Both the position numbers and the translations under genes were made by a program. Shown here piece after piece: positions 59,969-64,000 of a DNA stretch of 64,000 bases. The notes under the pieces are model-generated. The model did not search any database, was not told where the DNA came from, and worked only from the letters and a program-made list of their open reading frames with translations. Numbering within the stretch: position 1 is the stretch's first letter; every line of letters starts with the position of its first letter. The stretch comes from Phytophthora hibernalis (lineage: Eukaryota; Oomycota; Peronosporomycetes; Peronosporales; Peronosporaceae): assembly GCA_012656075.1 (NCBI GenBank), contig JAAKBF010000378.1, positions 558,001-622,000 on the forward strand, read 5' to 3'.

Positions 59969-61414
59969 TTACATGATGCTCATGACGCTCTCGTCCTTGA
60001 CCATGACCTCCGTGTCCATCCACTGTTGCTCAGCCTTGTCCGCAACCTGTTCGCGCGTTTCCATCTGCTCTTCCGGTAGTGTGAAAGCCTTGAGCAGGGC
60101 CAGCGCGTTCTTGGGCTGGTCGAGAGGCACCATGTGACCAGCCTCATACACCTGCTGAAACGAGAACGGTCCGAGCTGGCGTAGTCGGCCCGCCTTCTTG
60201 CCATCCACGACCCAGTCCTTATCTTCAGCAGCCAGAAACGCCTCGTGTTTGCTCCACGGCAGCTCGAGCGTCCAGGCCTTGCATCCCATCCAGTTGACGA
60301 TAAAGTCGGCATCGCCAGCGTAAACCAGTCCTCTGATGCCGGCCTCGAGCATCGGTGGCACCAGCTGCTGGAAGTTCTTCATCCAGTCGAACGAAAAGCC
60401 CGCGTGGACTTCCATGTTGCACTCCTGCCACTTGGCGCTTTTGGGACTCACGTGCAGCTTCTTCAGAGTGTTCTCGAGCCTCAGAAACTTTTCCACATTT
60501 TCAAAAGAATAACACATGGGCGGATGCTCACACTTGGACCGAACGTCGTAGACATTCAACCCGGACGCCGCGTACGGCGCCACCAAGGCGGCATTGCAGA
60601 ACGTCTGCGCCGCCAGACACGCCGCCTTACTCGTCTGGCAGGCGGAAATCATGCCCACACAGGGCGCCACCGCCGCTTTCATGGCCAAATACACGGGGTA
60701 TGACACGGCCTTGACCCCGTACGTGTTGTTGTAGGCCATGTCGGGGTAGTACTTGTACTGCACCTCGGGGTCGGTTAGCCCATTGCCGATGCCGAACCCC
60801 TGCAAGTTAATGTGCCCGCGCCCCTCTTTCTGTTGGTTGCCAGTGAAGATCCGGTGAGAGATGGCCGGCACATAGTGGCCGGCGTAACTCTCCCCGAACA
60901 CGTAAAAGGGCAGCTTTTGGTACTCTGGTTTCGCCTGGAAGAACTCCAGCAGGAAGTGGTACATGTCGTCCCCCACCTCCTTCTCCGACGTGTCATACTC
61001 ACTCACGTCTCCGTAGCTGAAGCCCACGCCCACGGGCTGGTCGATCCACATGATGTTGGCTCGCTCGTTCCACGAGTACGGGTTGCTCTTGAGCGACAGG
61101 TCGTCCTTCACGGAGCACGGCCCGTTCTCCTGCAGTAGAGCCAGGATGGAGCTGCAGCCAGGACCACCTGTGAGCCAGATGACCACGGGGTCCGTGGATG
61201 GCGAGCCGCGCGACTCGAAGAACCAGTAGAAGTAGTTCTTGGACTTGGACCCCGAGATCTTGAAGTAGCCGCTGAGCTGCTTGGTTGAGTCGCAGAAATC
61301 TTCGTCCACTGGGTCCATGGTCAGCGTGTAGCTGCTCGTGGCGTTGAGGGAGGCGCCCACGTAGCCGCAGAGCAGCGCCAGCGCGAGGAACAAACCTCGC
61401 AGTATGGTGATCAT
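59969..61414 (-). CDS. Secreted or vacuolar serine carboxypeptidase (peptidase family S10)
   Basis: Intact, 481 residues from ATG 61414. Residues 1-21 form a signal peptide (ITILRGLFLALALLCGYVGA). Family landmarks: WLTGGPGCSS (oxyanion region, residues 80-89), NIMWIDQPVGVGFSYGD, catalytic Ser176 in FGESYAGHYVPA, Asp370 in YAGDADFIVNWMG and His427 in EAGHMVPLDQP. The many Cys residues fit the family's disulfides. It removes C-terminal residues from peptides at acidic pH in the vacuole or outside the cell. The C-terminus is extended by an acidic, helical tail of about 40 residues. The length and the complete triad indicate an active enzyme. Confidence 0.96.
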   Translation of the reverse strand: MITILRGLFLALALLCGYVGASLNATSSYTLTMDPVDEDFCDSTKQLSGYFKISGSKSKNYFYWFFESRGSPSTDPVVIWLTGGPGCSSILALLQENGPCSVKDDLSLKSNPYSWNERANIMWIDQPVGVGFSYGDVSEYDTSEKEVGDDMYHFLLEFFQAKPEYQKLPFYVFGESYAGHYVPAISHRIFTGNQQKEGRGHINLQGFGIGNGLTDPEVQYKYYPDMAYNNTYGVKAVSYPVYLAMKAAVAPCVGMISACQTSKAACLAAQTFCNAALVAPYAASGLNVYDVRSKCEHPPMCYSFENVEKFLRLENTLKKLHVSPKSAKWQECNMEVHAGFSFDWMKNFQQLVPPMLEAGIRGLVYAGDADFIVNWMGCKAWTLELPWSKHEAFLAAEDKDWVVDGKKAGRLRQLGPFSFQQVYEAGHMVPLDQPKNALALLKAFTLPEEQMETREQVADKAEQQWMDTEVMVKDESVMSIM

Positions 61415-62330
61415 TTGATAAGGTTAGAGATCTTTTTGAAGTGTAGCCCTGCATGAGAACGTTCCCTAGCGTAAGGCATCAACCTAGCGTGTGGCATGCA
61501 AGGCGGGACGTAATGAGCGAAACTCATACACCGTTACACCTTCCCCAAACAGCTTATTTAACTTCTACGTGTCAATGTTTTGGTTGCATACTCTGACGAA
61601 GTGAGTCATTCAAATGAAAAATCTTGTATTAAGGTTGACTACGGTTTGACTTTGCACAATTTACGCCCCCTCTGTTAAGGGCATGCACGGTACTTCACAA
61701 CACAATAACATCCTGAGACCAAGATTGCGAGCTGTATTGGGTTGGAAACGAGGCGGTCAGTACCGATCCTCATAACGCGTTCTATTGAGGCTGTGCACGG
61801 TATTGTGCACAGCATACTGAGACTAAGATATCAAACACACAAGCTGCCAGACGCGACCAGCCGGTCGTTATCAGGCGGACGAACGCACCGCGATTGAGGC
61901 GCTAGCAAGCAAAAGAAAGGCAGCGAACACGCAGCAAACGGAGGTCAGCAGTAACTCGACGTCGTTGGTGAAGTTGATATATGCATCGACCGCAGAGATG
62001 TGGTGCAGCAACCCAGAGCGCGAGGCATTTCAGCGCAAACTCAACAACAGTACTACCTCAGATTTATGCACACGTCAAGTCGCTCAATGACAGCCGGCCA
62101 AGCCATTGACAGCGCAACGCAACTGAAATTACGGTGAAGAAGCAGAGATGATGCGTTGCGAGCGACCCGGTGTGGCGGAGAAGCAAAGATAAAGCGACGA
62201 GGCGCTGCAAGTTGTCGCTCCGATTGAGCGGTCGGGATAGCACAGCAACAACAAAAAACTGACCCACAGAGTTCAAATCTCCAGCTGTAGCGCAAGCGAC
62301 ACCAGGTCGGCGCTGTAGCTCACGACAACG
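61415..62330. other. Intergenic region with one perfect inverted repeat
   Basis: No gene recognised. GCTGTGCAC (61790-61798) and GTGCACAGC (61805-61813) form a perfect 9-bp inverted repeat with a 6-base loop. The phrase GCACGGTA also occurs near 61686 and 61795. Confidence 0.5.
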
Positions 62331-63220
62331 ATGGCACAGCTATGTCGACTGCGTGAGCTATTTGAGGCCCTGGAGCGCGTGTTCACGACTGTCCCAGGGC
62401 TCGCGGACTACGTAAAACAGATCGGGCCATCGCGTGGTAGCACATGTGTCGTACGCATGTGGTTTTTCGTGGCAGCCACTTCACGACAGGTGAGATTCTA
62501 CATTGCTAACCACACGCTTGCAAATGCGGCACATTAACCCCGCGTTGCTGACGGTAGATCAATACAGCGGAACGCACCTTGAATTTGTCGAGGCCGAATC
62601 GGAAAGCGTGTTCGACGACGCGCTGGGCATACTCATGGGGATTCAGTTAAACCAGGCCAGAAATAGGTTGACAGTATGAGAGCGAGCAAACCTTACCTGT
62701 TTTACGCCATGTACACAGCACTACGCACATATCTAGATTATGTGAACTGGCACACATGTCCTGCAACGACCGACAGGCGTCGTGTACGAAATCCGGCATG
62801 TCTTCAACTTGAATCTCTACAACAAGATGCCGCAAGGATTTGTGACGCGAGTTTGCGCAGAAGGACGGATCGAAGTGGAGCAATCCTGAGGAGGCAACGA
62901 TGGATCACCGCAGACAGGTAAGGTATCTACGACTGCTGCTGCTGTAGCTACTACCGCTGACGAAGCTGCAGAAGCCAAAACCAGTCGACTATACAGCGTC
63001 AAAGTGCAAGTATGCAGACGGATCGTTTCAGAAGGTGACTTCTAAACCATCAGCACAAAAGAAACAGCGTACCGTCAAGTAAGTTTAACTGCGCCACACT
63101 GCCTATAGAGTGTAAAGCACTAGCATACCTGCACTGTGATTGAGCAAGGAGAAGCAATCAGTGAACCAGCAACCGGCCGGTGAGTCGACGAACAAGACCG
63201 AGCATGTCCTGGCCTATTGA
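62331..63220 (+). CDS. Five-exon gene of unknown function with basic C-terminus
   Basis: The ATG at 62331 starts MAQLCRLRELFEALERVFTT. Introns: about 62437-62557 (ends GACGGTAG), about 62674-62776, 62918-62970 (GTAAGG...GCTGCAG) and about 63079-63148 (GTAAGT...GCAAG). Exon 2 reads GTHLEFVEAESESVFDDALG, exon 3 VVYEIRHVFNLNLYNKMPQG, exon 4 KPKPVDYTASKCKYADGSFQ and exon 5 EKQSVNQQPAGESTNKTEHV, with TGA at 63218-63220. Two splice donors fit only if one G of a GG pair is missing, and one indel is needed in exon 3. About 180 residues. The first two thirds look folded and the end is basic and probably disordered. I do not recognise the family. Confidence 0.5.
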
Positions 63221-63295
63221 TCAATCAACAAAGTAGTGTATTTAACGCACAATTGGCGTTTCGTAAATGACCCAGAGTGTGGTGAATGACTAGAG

Positions 63296-64000
63296 ATGGC
63301 GCGACGCGGCAACAGGTGCACGGCGATTCGTGCGTTCCTGTCCCTGGACACCGGGGACCTCGCTTCGACCCGGTGCGACATATGCGACTCTGGTAGACGT
63401 CCGTTGGCGATCCCTCCGGCTCCGGTTGTCCACATCCCTGGCCCCGGCGATCCCATTCCGTCTGTGGGCGCGTTGGCCAACGACGCCAACGCCTTGGAAC
63501 ACGACGTGCAGTTACTGAGCGCTCAGTTGGACATGTCGTCCACCACCAACGCCTTGGAACACGACGCGCAGCTACTGCGCGCTCAGTTGGACATGTCGTC
63601 CACCGCCAACGCCGAACTGGCCGTACACGCCGTTTCGTTAACCTTTCCCTGCTCCGGCGAGCGCGTGAGGGATATGACCTTGTTTCCGCCACCGTCAGCC
63701 AGTTGAACGATCGCGTGGAATACTTGACCACGGAGAATGCCAGCCTGTTGGACGCCGCAGGAACCCTTCGGACGCAAGCGGGTCGCGCCGAAGAGTGGGA
63801 GACACAGTACCGCGTGTTAGCCGACGTGACGTGCGAAGAGGCTGCGGCCGCGGCTGCCGAGTTGGAGGAAGCACGCTCTCGCGTCACACAGTTGTCCGAC
63901 CTCCTCGCCGCCGCGGAGACATCTTCCTCGACTGCCTCCAATGTCGAGTTGGCGCGCGTCTGCGCGGCGCTGGACGTTGAGCGACAGGAGTTGTCCGTGA
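63296..64000 (+). CDS. Coiled-coil ORF with Cys pair, partial (runs off the right edge)
   Basis: ATG 63296 starts MARRGNRCTAIRAFLSLD. Next come a CDIC pair, a Pro-rich stretch, two exact-length 20-residue repeats (NALEHDVQLLSAQLDMSSTT and NALEHDAQLLRAQLDMSSTA) and, after a one-base frame change near 63660, a long coiled coil (LNDRVEYLTTENASLLDAAG onward) open to the end of the window. GC-rich third codon positions support coding. It may be the start of a Gag-like protein of another retroelement or of a cellular coiled-coil protein. Confidence 0.5.
63488..63607. repeat. 60-bp tandem repeat, two units
   Basis: Units 63488-63547 and 63548-63607 begin AACGCCTTGGAACACGACG and differ at about four positions; each adds 20 residues to the coiled-coil ORF. 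A third partial start (AACGCC) follows. Confidence 0.9.

Noticed and set aside
1..64000. CRISPR array, rRNA operon or prophage
   Set aside because: Repeats are few and dispersed, introns are spliceosomal and all genes are eukaryotic in type; no bacterial features are present.

Overview
The window looks like nuclear DNA of a plant-pathogenic oomycete, most likely Phytophthora or a close relative. This is inferred from gene content and layout. Genes are closely packed and often divergent or convergent, and GT-AG introns are mostly 50-120 bp. There are protist-type giant multidomain proteins, a decayed gene resembling Crinkler/RHS P-loop NTPases, and a Ty3/gypsy chromovirus. Many otherwise well-conserved genes are cut by single-base frameshifts, often in homopolymers or doublets, with the reading resuming at once in another frame. 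I read these mainly as uncorrected long-read indels rather than gene death, and I annotate such genes as one locus.

Layout. 1-3459 (-): membrane-anchored protein with repeated LEA/DUF3712-like beta modules, running off the left edge. 3538-5451 (+): MYST histone acetyltransferase of the Esa1/Tip60 type with eight exons. 5.5-13.9 kb is an accessory stretch holding a decayed P-loop NTPase remnant, a SET-domain methyltransferase gene (-) and two nearly identical copies of a small single PARP-type zinc-finger gene (-). 14.0-22.9 kb (-): giant USP-class deubiquitinase. 23.2-25.9 kb (+): STK11IP-like leucine-rich-repeat protein. 25.9-28.8 kb (-): PIG-O/Gpi13 ethanolamine-phosphate transferase. 28.9-43.5 kb (-): giant HECT ubiquitin ligase with UIM, three SPRY and two UBA modules. 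43.7-45.5 kb: a small coiled-coil gene (+) convergent with an EF-hand calcium-sensor gene (-).

46.5-58.9 kb is transposon territory. A hAT-type element (46723-49204) has terminal inverted repeats and a perfect 8-bp target duplication. A 9.1-kb Ty3/gypsy chromovirus (49721-58860) is coded on the minus strand (gag, protease, RT, RNase H, integrase, chromodomain). On the opposite strand of its 3' third lies a long, protein-like antisense reading frame (50213-53491) that overlaps the integrase tail and chromodomain and is interrupted by a 1014-bp solo LTR. This sense/antisense pair is the most unusual feature of the window.

58.9-64.0 kb returns to genes: an intact SAM-dependent methyltransferase (+), an intact secreted serine carboxypeptidase (-), a five-exon gene of unknown function (+) and the start of a coiled-coil ORF with a 60-bp tandem repeat (+) that runs off the right edge.

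Functionally, the core part is housekeeping: chromatin acetylation, ubiquitin editing by a giant ligase and a giant protease on the same strand, GPI-anchor synthesis, calcium sensing and vacuolar or secreted proteolysis. The accessory parts (6-13 kb and 46-59 kb) are repeat-rich. I saw no rRNA, convincing tRNA or CRISPR array.
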